A stretch of DNA of 64,000 bases, taken from contig NC_133296.1 in NCBI RefSeq assembly GCF_005239225.2, forward strand, positions 4,030,001 to 4,094,000, written 5' to 3'. The first letter of the stretch is position 1. The number at the start of each line of letters is the position of its first letter. The stretch is from Populus alba (lineage: Eukaryota > Streptophyta > Magnoliopsida > Malpighiales > Salicaceae). Of the stretch, positions 47,926-59,930 are shown one piece after another. Below the pieces are notes generated by a model, which ran no database searches, was not told the DNA's origin, and was given only the letters and a program-made list of their open reading frames with translations. A program made the translations under genes and the position numbers.

Positions 47926-50082
47926 AAGCAAATTTTTTGACCAACTAAGTTAATCTTTCATGGTTGAAATTTTACCTTGTACTTAATTGTAATTTAAAAA
48001 AAAATTATTTTTGAGTGTGTTTTTCAAGAGGTAAAACTTTACGAAAGAGGGATACAAAGTGAATGATTAAATGTTTATTTATTTATTTTTGTTTTCCTCT
48101 GAAAAGAAGGGTAGAAACCAAGGAAAGGATCTTTTTATCCCTCCTCATTTGTCACTAAATGGATTTGGATTTATTTTTATTTTTATCGCCTAGATGAATT
48201 ATCCATTCTTTTACTTTACCATACATACATATATATATATTTCGATTAGGTTTTGGATCTAAGTTTGATAATATATATACTTTATTCATTATCCATAAAA
48301 AACAACTATTAAAAAGAGATATTATTCAATTGAGTTTAAGGTGGTATTTATCCACTCTTAGATCAAATTGTTGTAGCTTATGTACTAGGTTGGTTTCCGT
48401 ATTATGTCGCGGATTGAATCAAATTTTTTTTCTAATGTTAAAAAAAAAATGCCTAAATGATAGTAGTGTTTTTTTAAAAAGTAAAAAAAATACAGAGAGA
48501 GACTTGAGTCATTGACTTGATTAAATTCAATAAACTCGGTTAATTTAATAATATAATAAAAAGTAAGCAAGAGATAATAAATAACTAACAAATAGCAATA
48601 ATTAAGTATAAAAAATAAGTTGTTAATATCATATTTTAAAGGAGGAAAAAAAAAAGACCGTTCGAGAATTATTATCGCTTTGCTATAGACACAACCCCAT
48701 CATAAAAAAAAAGTTCACTGAAATTGTTCTAACAACACTACAAAAAGCTACATGATGATATTAAAAGAGATCTCATGTGCCACTAAAATAACAACCTGGA
48801 AAGTAAACCAAACAAAAATCATGAAATGAATATCTTATGCTCATAGTTAATCAATTAATTTTATTTAATTAAAAAACAAATTTGCTTTTAAAAAGTTAAA
48901 TTTAACGAAGAACAACAAATAAAAAGATTTGAGATAACCTAAGTTATTTTTAAAAATAGTAAAAAAATCTTATAAAAAGAAAATAAAAACAATAATAGAA
49001 CTCAATCTCCAATTAAATAAAATACTAAAAGAGAAACTGAAAAAAAAAAGGAAAAAGAAAAACCAAGAAAACCCCGAATTTAAAAAAAAAATAAATTTGG
49101 GTTAATTTTCCAAACTCGTAACCTGTAAAATTTTTAAACTTGGGTTTAATTAAGAATCTCAACTTTTAACTAATTTAATGTTGAAGGATAAAATTAAAAA
49201 AAAAAAATTTAAAAATACCAAAGTAAAGAAATATCAATAAAAAAAAACAATGATAAAATTTTATAAGAAAAGAAAACTAAAGGAGGAATCAAATTTAAAA
49301 AACTATCTCAAATAAAATAAATAATAATTAAAAGAATGAAGACAAAATCTAACAAATTAAGAAACTAAAGAAGGATGAAATTAAAAAAAAATAATCTAAT
49401 TTTATAAATTGAAAAAACAAATAGCATGCACTGACACATGCAATTCACGCACCGACTAGTTTTATTTTTAAAATTATATTTTTTATATTAAAATACTAAA
49501 TTATTCCCTAGTAAATTTAATTATAACTAAAAATAACTAGGATAAAAAAATAAAAGAAAAAAATCCTGAACTTGTTAAATAATTCTTAATTTTAAGAATA
49601 ATTTAGTTATTTTAAAGATTGTATTAACCTCAATAGCAATTTTTTTTTTTTTTTAAGAAAGCAATTCATAGTACGCTGCTTCTATGATTCACCCATTGTT
49701 TTTATTGTATTTGATCTTTCAATTGTATCCCATAAGCAAAGAAAAGGTACAAATAAAATAATTATTTTTTTTTTTTTCTCTTTGTATATTTAAATCTATT
49801 ATCATTGAAGGGAGCGACTCCTCTTGAGTTCAGCACCACCCATCAATAATATAATACTGGATGAATCCATAATTTTTTCAAAAGAAAAAAAGAATCCTAA
49901 CGGTCAAATTTTCAAGCCCCTGGAATCAGATTCCTCAAATTTCCCTCACCGTTTTCTTCTCCACCTCCTAACCTCCCTATACAAAACATCTCTCACTCTC
50001 ATGAAGACTACCTTTCTCCTTTCTTTTGAAAAACAAAAGCAATAAACTTTTTACATACAAGTCAAGTCAATAGTGCATAATA

Positions 50083-51693
50083 ATGGGGTGCTCCCTTTTC
50101 GCTTGTTTCACTGCTTGTAAGCATAGAAAATGTAGACATTTGGTGAATGTAACTCCATCTAAACCTCATGTAAGGCCATTTTCAAGCTTCATCCTTTATG
50201 TTTTCTTTTTCTATTTCTTTTTAATTTTAGCATTTAGCAGTTAGTTTCTCGTTGACAGCAGCTGTACTGATCCCTTGGTTTGTTGCAGGATGATGGAGCT
50301 ACTGAAGCTTCGAAAGTTCATGAACCCACAAAGCAAGAGGGAGTTCCTCAAGTGCCCATTGAGCCCATTTTGGAATCAAAGTAAGCTATTCATTGTTTTT
50401 GGCTTGAGATCTTTGGTAGTTTGATTTAGTTCATTGGATTTGTGGTTTTAGTTTTTTTTTTTTTTTAAAAAAAATTATGCATTAATTTTTTTTATTCGTT
50501 GATGCTGTTAGAGAGAATCTTGAGGAGCAAATGAGCTGCAATGAGAAAAAGAAATTGACTTTTAATTTGAATGTCGAAACCTACGAGGATTTATCAACTG
50601 ATGAAGAAGTTATCAACAACGTAGTAGAGTACAAAGAAGAAGAGAGAGAGTCTGAAAACAAAGAAGAAGAACCATCAAACGTGAACAAATCAGTTTCTAA
50701 CGTTGTTGCATCGAATGTCAGATGTTATCATCCAAATAACAGATATCAAAATCGTGCTGACGAAGAAGATTATGAAGATTTGGACTTGGAAGCTAGTGAT
50801 TTAAATGATGCTGTTCAAGTATTGATTCAAGAAGAGTCGTCCGAGTCTTTGTTTTCATTATCAATTGATTCAAGAAAACAGGTGTATGGAGCTGAATTGG
50901 GTGAAAAGGAGGTTACTAGTCCCATGCCAAAACATGAATCACCACCTAAGGAGGAGCCTAAGCTAGTGGGGTCCAATCAAAATGCTCGAGTTATGAGTCG
51001 GTTTGATGACAACGTTCTGACTCCAGTAGAAAATCTAACTCAATGGAAAGTAGCCAAAGCAAGAGCAACCTCACCATGGCAGCATCAAGACAAGGAAAAC
51101 GTCAATGTAGAGCAAGATTTTGACAAAAACATTAGTCCGGAGACTATTTTCAAGTTTTACAGAAAAGATTCAAAAGAGAATCCCAAGCAGAAGAAGCTGG
51201 CGGATCAAGAAATTGCAGTGGATACTAGCCTATCAAGTTGGCTGGCCACACCGCCCCTGTCCAAGGGAAGCCCTAGTTCTGTTGGGAACTCGCCGTCTGC
51301 AAGGAGTTTCTCGCCAAGAAGTCATGAAGACAGGCCTATTTTAGGAGCATTGACAGTTGAGGATCTTGAACAACACTCTGCTTCTAATACTCCAAGACGG
51401 TCGAGGAGTTTGAATCCTGTAGAAACACCTCTTACAGGGACTGTTGGAAGCTACTGGATTCATACTGGACGGGTTGTGGAATCGGATTCAGGCTCTTCCA
51501 GCAAAGGAATGCTTAGAACAAAAAAGGTGGAGGTAATATTGAATCGAGGTTCATGGCTTTGTGTTCTCATAGTTTTCATGAACCAATAACGATTTCTTTC
51601 CGGTTTTTGCAGGATGAGAAGATGAAATGGAATTCTATTCCGTTCGAGGAAAGATTGGACAGAGCTTTGGAGGGAGCCATTGCTCAGGTGTAG
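50083..51693 (+). CDS. Uncharacterised plant protein with MGC acylation-type N-terminus
   Basis: Four exons (50083-50169, 50289-50380, 50512-51532, 51613-51693) join to 426 residues. It starts MGCSLFACFTACKH: Gly2 followed by Cys3, Cys8 and Cys12 suggests N-myristoylation plus palmitoylation and membrane attachment. The middle is acidic (Glu/Lys-rich, about 60-110). A Ser/Pro-rich region with repeated SP sites follows (SPSSVGNSPSARSFSPRS, then SNTPRRSRSLNP), likely phosphorylation targets. The conserved C-terminus is GTVGSYW and then KMKWNSIPFEERLDRALEG. I know similar plant proteins only as uncharacterised; some databases call them 'N-lysine methyltransferase', but I see no SET or other catalytic domain. 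The ATG at 50083 is the only start giving the MGC motif. Confidence 0.85.
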
Positions 51694-51959
51694 GAGGCGG
51701 CGCCTCATGCAATTTTGGTTGTTGCTTTGATGTTCTGTACGTATGTATGCACATGTTCTGTGGATTTGTCTAGCAGGTGTGGTGGCTTTGCCCCAACTCT
51801 GGCTTGCAGTATGCAATAATCTGAGATGCTTGTTAATAACAGTAGTTTTGTTGAGGAAGAGGAATTATTCAAATACTTGTTACTTCGTTTCTCATTTGAG
51901 ATAAACTGAATTGAATGAATTTGAAACTTGGAATCCAATGCTTAAATTGTTTTTCATGA

Positions 51960-52600
51960 GTTTTTTTTTTTTTTTTTTATATTAACATATTAAAATATAA
52001 AAAAATAAATTTTCACAAATATCACTCCCAAAGAGGTCTGACATTATGACAACTGATCGACAAAAGTACATAGTTGGATAAGGGAGACAGGCAAGCTATT
52101 GCATTGCTGCCCGGACCACTTAGAACTCGATTGCTTTTATATTTTTTTAAAAAAATGATTTTTTGTATTTACTTTAAATTAATTTTATTTCAATATTTTT
52201 AAATTATTTTGATATATTTATATTTAAAATAATTTTTAAAATAAAAAAAATATTATTTTCATATATTTTCAAAAAAACCACACTTTAAAAAATAGGCCTT
52301 TAAACAGGGAGCCTCATGTTTTTTTTTTTTTTTTTTTTTTTAAATCAAAGCAGCTGAAAAGGTGCACTTTTTCAAGATTATATGGATGAAGCCCAACAAA
52401 GCAGGTAGTTGTTGCAGTTTCCGGAAAAACAAAGCTGCTTTAGCTTCCGGAGGACAGTGGACATAATACAAATCCGTGTCAAGATTATATGGATGAAGCC
52501 CAACAACCGTGTGGTTGTGAATTAATCAATAGATGCAGAATCAAACCTTGTTTAGCACGAGATTATTGAGATACAAGTCCAGAGTAAAAATGAAACAAAA
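51960..52600. other. Intergenic between convergent genes
   Basis: Contains a repeat A copy (about 52130-52300, 'attattttgatatatttata', 'cactttaaaaaatagg') and T tracts. A 20-base phrase 'tcaagattatatggatgaag' is repeated at about 52372 and 52480. No gene. Confidence 0.5.
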
Positions 52601-52833
52601 AATGGGAAAAAAACTTGTTGGTGTACAAATTTAAATGGGTGACATCTATAAGATGGGTCAAGTGCCGTCCTCGTAGGACCGTCACACGGATTGCTGTCGA
52701 AATGAACGGGGTTCAAAATGGGTGCAAATTGTACATTATTTTGCTGCTTGTAATGGCTGTCTGCATCTATGTCTTGTTCATTGATTCTTTCGTGAAAAAT
52801 ACATGGATTGTCTCCTATAGCATCTCTAGGTCT

Positions 52834-55800
52834 CTACATATCATGGAACAACCTCCTTATCTGATCAACGTTTGCTGGCATCAATGTGACTGGGCAGCGG
52901 TTATACTGCGGCAACGCAACAAAATGGCATCTTGGGATTAAGAAATAGATTTTGGCCAAGTAGGGTAGGAGAATCAAGAAAAACCAAGCTTGGAGTGGAT
53001 ATTGATGGAGTGAAATTAGATGCCTTACCTGAGATACGTATTTGAATATGCAAGCATAACAGAAAACAAATCCCGAGATTGTAACAACAGAAGGATTTGC
53101 ACGCATCTGTGAGCACAATGGGCAGATTGTTCTATCAGGTGGCAGTGGAATCCCCTCTTTGGCAACCTGTTCAATTATCAAGAGAGTTTTTGACATCTGA
53201 CATAATCTATTGCCAAGATCATGAAAAGCTGAAATTTATTTGACAATTTTTCCAAATTTAACATGAAAAGTAAAGATTAACTTCATCTAGTAGCAACACA
53301 ACCTTTTATTCTCCACTATCTCTATCAGTAAAACATCATATCTCTAACATGAGTGTGTGCGTTTGTGTGTTGGCAAGAGAATAATTATGAAATCCAAGAT
53401 TAAAAAGCTCTTCACCTTTGGGGGTGGAGGTGGTGGGGGTGGAGGGTACACTGTTGGAGCTGACATTCTCTCCTCAGCAGATTGGTACCACCACTCCATC
53501 ATCTGTGTCATTCACATTCAGAAAATGTTAAAGCTAGTCTATACTTATCATGAAGAAAGAGGAAGGATGTAAACAGAAAAATGAAAATTAATGCATGACA
53601 CAACATAAACAGTGTCAATAAATCAGTTCTATTGTTCATTTTAATCTTGACATTAAAATGAACATGGTATAATAAGATGTAAGCTTAGTTCTAAGAGGTT
53701 AGGATGCTGAAAACAAGAACAAAACTTGGAGACGAGTGCAATGGATCTTTAGGGAGTGTCAAATTTCATATTGTTCAGAATAAATATGTTAAATAAGGCA
53801 GAACTCTGACATCAAAAACATTTAAGCATTGTTTTGTAAAAAGAATCCAGTTAAAATTTGGCTATAAAGGTAACACTTTTTGAAACAGATAGCAGTGTTG
53901 AGCAAATGATCACAAAAATCTGCAACTGTAAAGGATCCTTGAAAGTTGTAAATGTTGATCAGGGAATGGAGGGGAGAGAATTGGGCATTGCTTGCAGTTA
54001 GAAACAACAACAAGAATAACATATAATTAAACATCATCCACAGGCATTTATAGTTTTTGCAGACAATACTAATTGAGAGTGGACAACTCCTGAAGTAGGT
54101 AAACCACACTCACTTTAAAGATGAACACTGCTGCAATTAAGCCAGTTTGTGCATAGTCAAGCATTGTATATGCACAGCTCAGCAATGCACCTTGTAATGT
54201 CTGCACATTAACGATGTTGAGTCAATATTCTACAATGGAATACCAGTTATACAACTGTGCTGTCAATTTCTGCAAACAAGTACTAAATAGCAAAAAGTTC
54301 CACATCAAGTCCCCAAAGCAACTAAATAATTTAAATTATTATACCTTCAGCCATGGGGGGCCACGAAGTCTATCACGCTCATTGCTTCTTATCTTAGAAA
54401 TTCTAGAAGAAGTATCCATCTGCCTTGACATCAAAACAATTGAACAAAGCACTAGGATATGTATAATTGGTCAAGGTATTTATAGGACAATAAAATAGCA
54501 GCATGCACTATATTTGAATGGTTGAATTTGTGTCTAATGAAATACTTGTTAACGAAAATAAAATGTAAATTCTCTATTCTGGTCAGATCTAGTACCAGCT
54601 CTTGACCAGTAGCTCGACAAACATGAATCCCAAGTGCATGTAGTCCAAACGAATAGAACCCAGTAGCATCCAGCAAATATAAGAGCTGATATGCAAATGA
54701 CATTCCTGCATTGCAATGCTTTACGTCAGATTGGACATCTTGACAAACATAAACCACTTCCAACCAAGTATGAAGACAGAAACCAGTTTGGCACATAGCA
54801 GCAGACTATAGAAATTTCAGAATTTAGATCAATGAACAGGATCCTGCACTGTCATACTATAGATTAGATTTGAAAAGACTGCATTGTTGGTCCAGAGCTT
54901 TACTAGGGGTCCAGTAAGTAGCTAAGGGAAAGAACCTTCCAATTGACCAGTAAAATAAAGAGTGACTTCGGTACCCAATATTGGAAACATGGCACAAATT
55001 TGTCAGAAGATACCGTAATTGGATTGCTTAACATCAGAATTTCCTCACAACATGCAAAAGCTACAATGGCATTCATGCTTCTAAATTTATTTAGTATCAA
55101 CACATAACGAAATTATGAAACATGAGGAAATAAGCTGAATGTTAATGCAATAGGTGAAACTTGAATACAACAAATTCATGATTGATGTTTATGTTCCAAG
55201 AAGAATAAAACAGACATGTAACCTTTACATCATCATGTCGAATTAACTCATCCCCACTTTCCTAAATTGCATGCTCTTACATCTGACTTAAAAGACTAAA
55301 CTAACCAGTGCTATCCAAATCAAGAAAGAAAGAAAACATTACCTTCACTACTAGCATGCAGCCATGGGTAGCAACTAAATACAATTTTCTGAATTTTCTT
55401 TGTCAAACGTGCTCTAATAGTTGCTTCTGCATCCAATGTTTCTCTAGAAACAAGAGAAGCATCCCCTCCACTAAAATATTCAGCATCTTCAACTGTTTCA
55501 TCGCCAGTTCCCCACAAACTTGCTTGAAGCCTGGCTTCCCTTTCTTTGTTATATATTGAATGCAATTTTGACTTAAAATAAGGCAACACAACCTAATCAG
55601 ACACATAAATTCACAAGTCATTAACCTTCATCACAAAGGATTGAAAGCATTATGACTAAGTATGATGCCATTAATAGAGTGAAACTAGGTAGCAGTTCAT
55701 GAACCATTGTTTATAAACTTGGTTTTCCCTACACTTTACAATCTTATTAGGAAAACTACTTCAGGAAGGAAAAATTTATCAACTAAAGGAAGCAGAAGAT

Positions 55801-57276
55801 GGTACCAAAAATACAACTGAAAGAATTCTTTGGTGCTTTTCTAGACCTGAGTGCTGAATTCCATCCCCTGATCTTGGACGTGCATCTTCCTTCTTTACTC
55901 TTATCTTCACTGCCCTTCTTCGCAATCCATATAGAGATTCAGCAAAAGAAGCATCTGAAGAGGAATATAAAATACAAAAGAATGATCCTTATGCAACAAA
56001 TATAATGGTAGTAGTTCAAATTAAAGAAACACTATACTCAGATTCAGAGATACAGCACAGCAATGAAAAATACAAGATTAAATAAAACCACCACCACCAT
56101 GCACCCAGCAAAGCCTTGTTAAACGCTTCCACACACACACCATCCAATGTGAACTGGAAAACACCCCTGATCCCATTTAACCAAATGGGGATCAGCCTCA
56201 TCATCTATTCTTGAAAAAAATTGAGTTTCTCTAATCTTTACTTTCTATATCTCCAAGAGAGGTTACTAACCCCAACTAATCCAGGGAGGGACAGACAAAG
56301 GGATTAAGCACGTTACCTGATATCATAGGGCACATAACATTTCAAAAAGAGAAGGAAATGGGTTTAGTTCTCTATGCACGGGGACACGAAAGACAGGTTA
56401 TTTGTAACTCCAAATCCTAATCCATGAGGTGCAGAGGTTCAACATTCAATTTATGAGAAACAATTGAATAGAATAAAAAATAAAATTTTCAACTGCACAA
56501 AACATGAGCATATAAACCAGAAGGCTAGAATTTCCAATCATATAAGAAATATGAGACTACATATTCGATCACTCCCTCACCCACTCGGTAACAATGGAAA
56601 CAACATTAAGAAATAAAAAAGGCAAAGTTAAATCTAGAATGCACTTCAGTTTTTTTTTTTTTAAAAGCAAATGAAATTATGAAAGAACAGTAAGGTCATA
56701 GGCAGAAGGAATTAAACCTATTCATAAAAAAAAGAATTAAACCTGTAGTACGCAAGCTATGAGTCTCAAGGACCGACATAAGCAACGAAAAGAATTCATC
56801 TTCATAGTCCAACACCTTATGCAGAAACGGTCTTCTTAATGCCATTACCTTCGAGACCACAATCCACAATATTAAATCACGCAGATATTCAAATTATATT
56901 ATAAGCACAAGCCAATCTCTTCAATCAAAGTAAGTTAAGTAATTACATCTTACAATGCAAAAAAAAAAAAAAAAAAAGATAAAAAAACCCTATTAACACT
57001 TCAAAAAAGTAAAATCAGGCATGATTCATTTGCCAAATTTGAGACCATTAAGAAAAACCCAAATAAAAAAAAACTCACAAAAACATGAGTTTACCATCAC
57101 TTAAAACCTTGAAAAATTAAGTGGGCAAACAATTATCGTATAGAAAATGAGAGGTGCAAGTAGCTTACACCAATGGAGTAGGTAAGGGCAGCACGGAGAC
57201 TGGCGGGGAGTTGTTGGGCAGCAGCCATCTCGAAGAAGGTGGGACGTGTCCCTTGTCCTCCTACTTGAAATAACAT
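52834..57276 (-). CDS. PEX12: Peroxin-12, peroxisomal RING-type E3 ligase subunit
   Basis: Component of the PEX2-PEX10-PEX12 ubiquitin ligase in the peroxisomal membrane, which recycles the import receptor PEX5. Ten minus-strand exons: 57169-57276, 56743-56848, 55806-55954, 55343-55592, 54596-54705, 54345-54419, 54114-54200, 53416-53502, 53029-53166, 52834-52905. They join in frame to 393 residues, the length I recall for Arabidopsis PEX12. The start MLFQVGGQGTRPTFFEMAAA, membrane segments around 110-125 and 210-295, a poly-proline linker (nine Pro) before residue 324, and the C-terminal zinc domain all fit. Cysteines are at 339, 342, 360, 363 and 374. That is fewer than a full RING, as is normal for PEX12, which binds one zinc. 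All introns are GT-AG. Confidence 0.96.
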
Positions 57277-57449
57277 CTTCTTCTTCTTCTTCTTCCTCCA
57301 CCTCCTCCTCGATTTCTTTGATTTGGTTTCTGTTTCCGGTTTCTCAGTTTGGGTTTTTTGAGGTTTTATTTTACGACACCATGTCTTCCTTATCCTTCAG
57401 TTTAGCCTATGCCCTTAATCATAAAATAAAAAATAAAATTAAATAAAAG

Positions 57450-58900
57450 TTATATTTCTTTTATCATCACTATTGTTTTTTTTGTTTTGTTTTTTTTTGT
57501 TGGGGGATTACATTTAGTTTACTATAAATTTTTTATTTGTGTCATATTTATAGAATACAAAAGCATAATTTTTTAAAATATAAAAATAAAATGAAAACAA
57601 ATCTCCATATAATTTCTTTTTTTAAAAAAAATGAATGATAACAGTTGAATTTCTAACATCATGTGATTCATATTGGTTATCGGAAATTAATATATTTTAT
57701 TAATAAGAAAAGTTAATCTTATAAGAAGTGAATTTTATGGTTTTTGTCATTAATAAAGCAATTTCATTCCCTAAAGCAAAAATAATTTGTTATTGCAAGT
57801 CAAAAACAATGATGATCCAATTATCATTTGGATTACGTTTGATTCTTATTTTTAAGATAGAAAAAATAAGTACGTAATTCTTAAAAAAAGACACATATAA
57901 AAGTTAAAAATAATCTTTATATCTAGATAATTCTTGAAGAGATCCAATTATCATTTGCCTCTTTAATTTTTTTTTTCAAAATTTTTGTATATATTAAAAT
58001 ATTAATTTAACAAATTATATCTTGAAAAAAAACCCCCAAAAAAATAGAAATTGACATGAATAGAAAAGAACCACAACTTGTTGGTTTATATCTCAACAAT
58101 TTCTATCTTCTTGTTAATTTTTTTTCTTGTCAATTTCTTTACATTTTCTCGAAGAGCTTACTGGCTTAAAATAGCTCTTTTCCCCTGATTTGGCTCGCGA
58201 AGACTCCTTTAGCGACTATAAAAAAAAATGAGAAAAATTTTAGATAGGTTTTTTTTTTGTTTTTCTTTCTTAATTTATTTGTATTGATTGGAAATATGTC
58301 ATACTCAATTTTTAGAATTCCACTATTGATATAATTCTTGAATTTTTAATATGAGTTTCTTTTTTAATTCTTTAAATAACAAATTTAATTGGAGTTATTT
58401 CACCTTTTCTTTTTTATTTTAAAGAAAGTTTGAGAATATTGGATCTAAGTTTTAATGGGCAACTAATAAAAATTAAAATTTTAAGGCTTATATTTTGAGT
58501 TGAGAAACTAATTAGTGTGCCAAACAAAAACTTAATGGATGAATTATTATTTTTAAGATGCAGATGTATAGTGCTTCAATATGTTTTGTTAGTAATTTTA
58601 AGTTTACTTAATCAATTGTTATTTTATTTTCATTAATTAGGTACTCAAAAAGTAATTAATAAATTTATAAATAGAACTCAATAACTTGGATCTAAAAAAA
58701 TTGATTAATCTCTAATTTTTGTATATTATTGCTACCAATTATTTATAAAAGAAAGCTACTAATTTGAAAACATAACCTCAAAAACATAATTAATAATCTA
58801 AAAAAATATTAGTTACATGTTTTAATTTACACCACTACTAATTTTTTTTTATAAAAAAATACTGTTAAATAGGAAATCTGGTGTAAAAATATTAGTTACT
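57450..58900. other. A/T-rich intergenic with a duplicated promoter-like segment
   Basis: No gene. 57985-58445 is a diverged copy of 61543-61885, the region upstream of the AAA-ATPase gene, in the same orientation. The rest is A/T-rich without recognisable structure. Confidence 0.55.
57985..58445 (+). repeat. Direct duplication flanking the AAA-ATPase gene, left copy
   Basis: Shares ordered phrases with 61543-61885: 'tatattaaaatat', 'tatatcttg.aaaaaaaa', 'acttg', 'aatttctat.ttcttg', 'tttatttgtattga', 'tcatactcaatttttagaat' and 'agaaagtttgagaat.ttgga'. Confidence 0.6.
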
Positions 58901-58924
58901 AGAGGTACTTCAATTGGAAAACTA

Positions 58925-59119
58925 ATGAATTGGGATCAGCCATTGGAGAGATATCTGGCAAGGTAGATTTTGAGATGCCCTTGTAAGTGATTCTGATCCA
59001 GAAAAAGATAAGGAAGCCATAAAAAGAAGTGGTATCCTGCAGAACCTGTATTTTCTGAACTGGCAGAAGTAGAAGATCTTCAGCGGAAAGTCAAAAGAAC
59101 AAGGAAACCAAAAATCTAG
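58925..59119 (+). pseudogene. Degenerate coding remnant, family unknown
   Basis: Three frames read protein-like pieces in order: MNWDQPLERYLAR, then SDSDPEKDKEAIKRS, then WYPAEPVFSELAEVEDLQRK followed by VKRTRKPKI and a stop at 59117-59119. It looks like the 3' end of a gene with two frameshifts. I do not recognise the family. The downstream 59120-59650 could be its former 3' UTR. Confidence 0.35.
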
Positions 59120-59930
59120 CCTTGAGATAAAACATTGAAGGCAGGTGAGTTTCAGCTAGTGCATCTGTAATCATTTTTAATTATGCTAGAATGTTTATTC
59201 GGATCATCATCATTACTGGGATCAACGACGTCCAGCACTTGGGGTAGAACTTGCCATACGGCATCTATTTGGTTGTGACTCCCATGAAGGCGGCACAAGC
59301 TAAACTCTTCCCGTGAATATCTACAAAAATTTCCCTGTCTTTCACGAATTGGCGTGCATTATTACAATCACAGCTTGGATGCTACAATGGATAATAACTA
59401 CTCTGGTGAGGAGTTGAGATAGGTGTTTGTTCGATGTCTGTCGCTTTTCTAATTGGCTTTTGCTGGGATTGATCTGGTTGGAGTTGGTATTTGAGTTTCT
59501 GCAGGTGAGGTGTTTGGTCTGCAGAACGAGATTTTTTGGCCAAATGACATATTTCTTGCTCCGCCTTCCCATAACAAAGGTAAGTCTCTCTGGATCTCGC
59601 TCGACAGTATGCATGGTTATTGCTTTGTAATCTGTTCTTATGCAGGTCATTTGTTTTAAACATGTAGTACTATTCTTGTCTAATTATTTCAATGCCAAGA
59701 ACAGTTTGCATTGCTCTTTGTTTGAAGCAAGCTAACTAAGCATGATTCAAGGTTTCTCCTCCTAGTTATTAGCCAGGACGAAAAATGTCCTTAATCGTGT
59801 TTTATAATCATAGATAATTATAAGAATTAGATTACATGGCATTGCTGTCATGGAACTAATAGAAGTGGTGATAATTCTGTCTCACGAGACCGAACTTCTT
59901 CGGCAGTGTTGATCTTTAATGGCTGAAGCC
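59120..59930. other. Region between the coding remnant and the AAA-ATPase stop
   Basis: Moderate GC, with splice-like signals (tgcaggtgagg, ttatgcaggtc) and overlapping short frames on both strands. None extends or matches a family. It probably includes the 3' UTR of the minus-strand AAA-ATPase. Confidence 0.35.

Larger units (their letters stand above)
44200..49900. other. Repeat-rich intergenic region, no gene seen
   Basis: A/T-rich, with six same-orientation repeat A copies between 44.6 and 47.9 kb and decayed family B phrases at about 49080-49400 ('ccaaactcgtaacctgtaaa', 'aatgttgaaggataaaatta'). Open frames are short and low-complexity. Confidence 0.6.

Noticed and set aside
57246..57446. 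Serine-rich plus-strand ORF
   Set aside because: Antisense of the PEX12 start and a GAA/CTT-rich leader; no family features.
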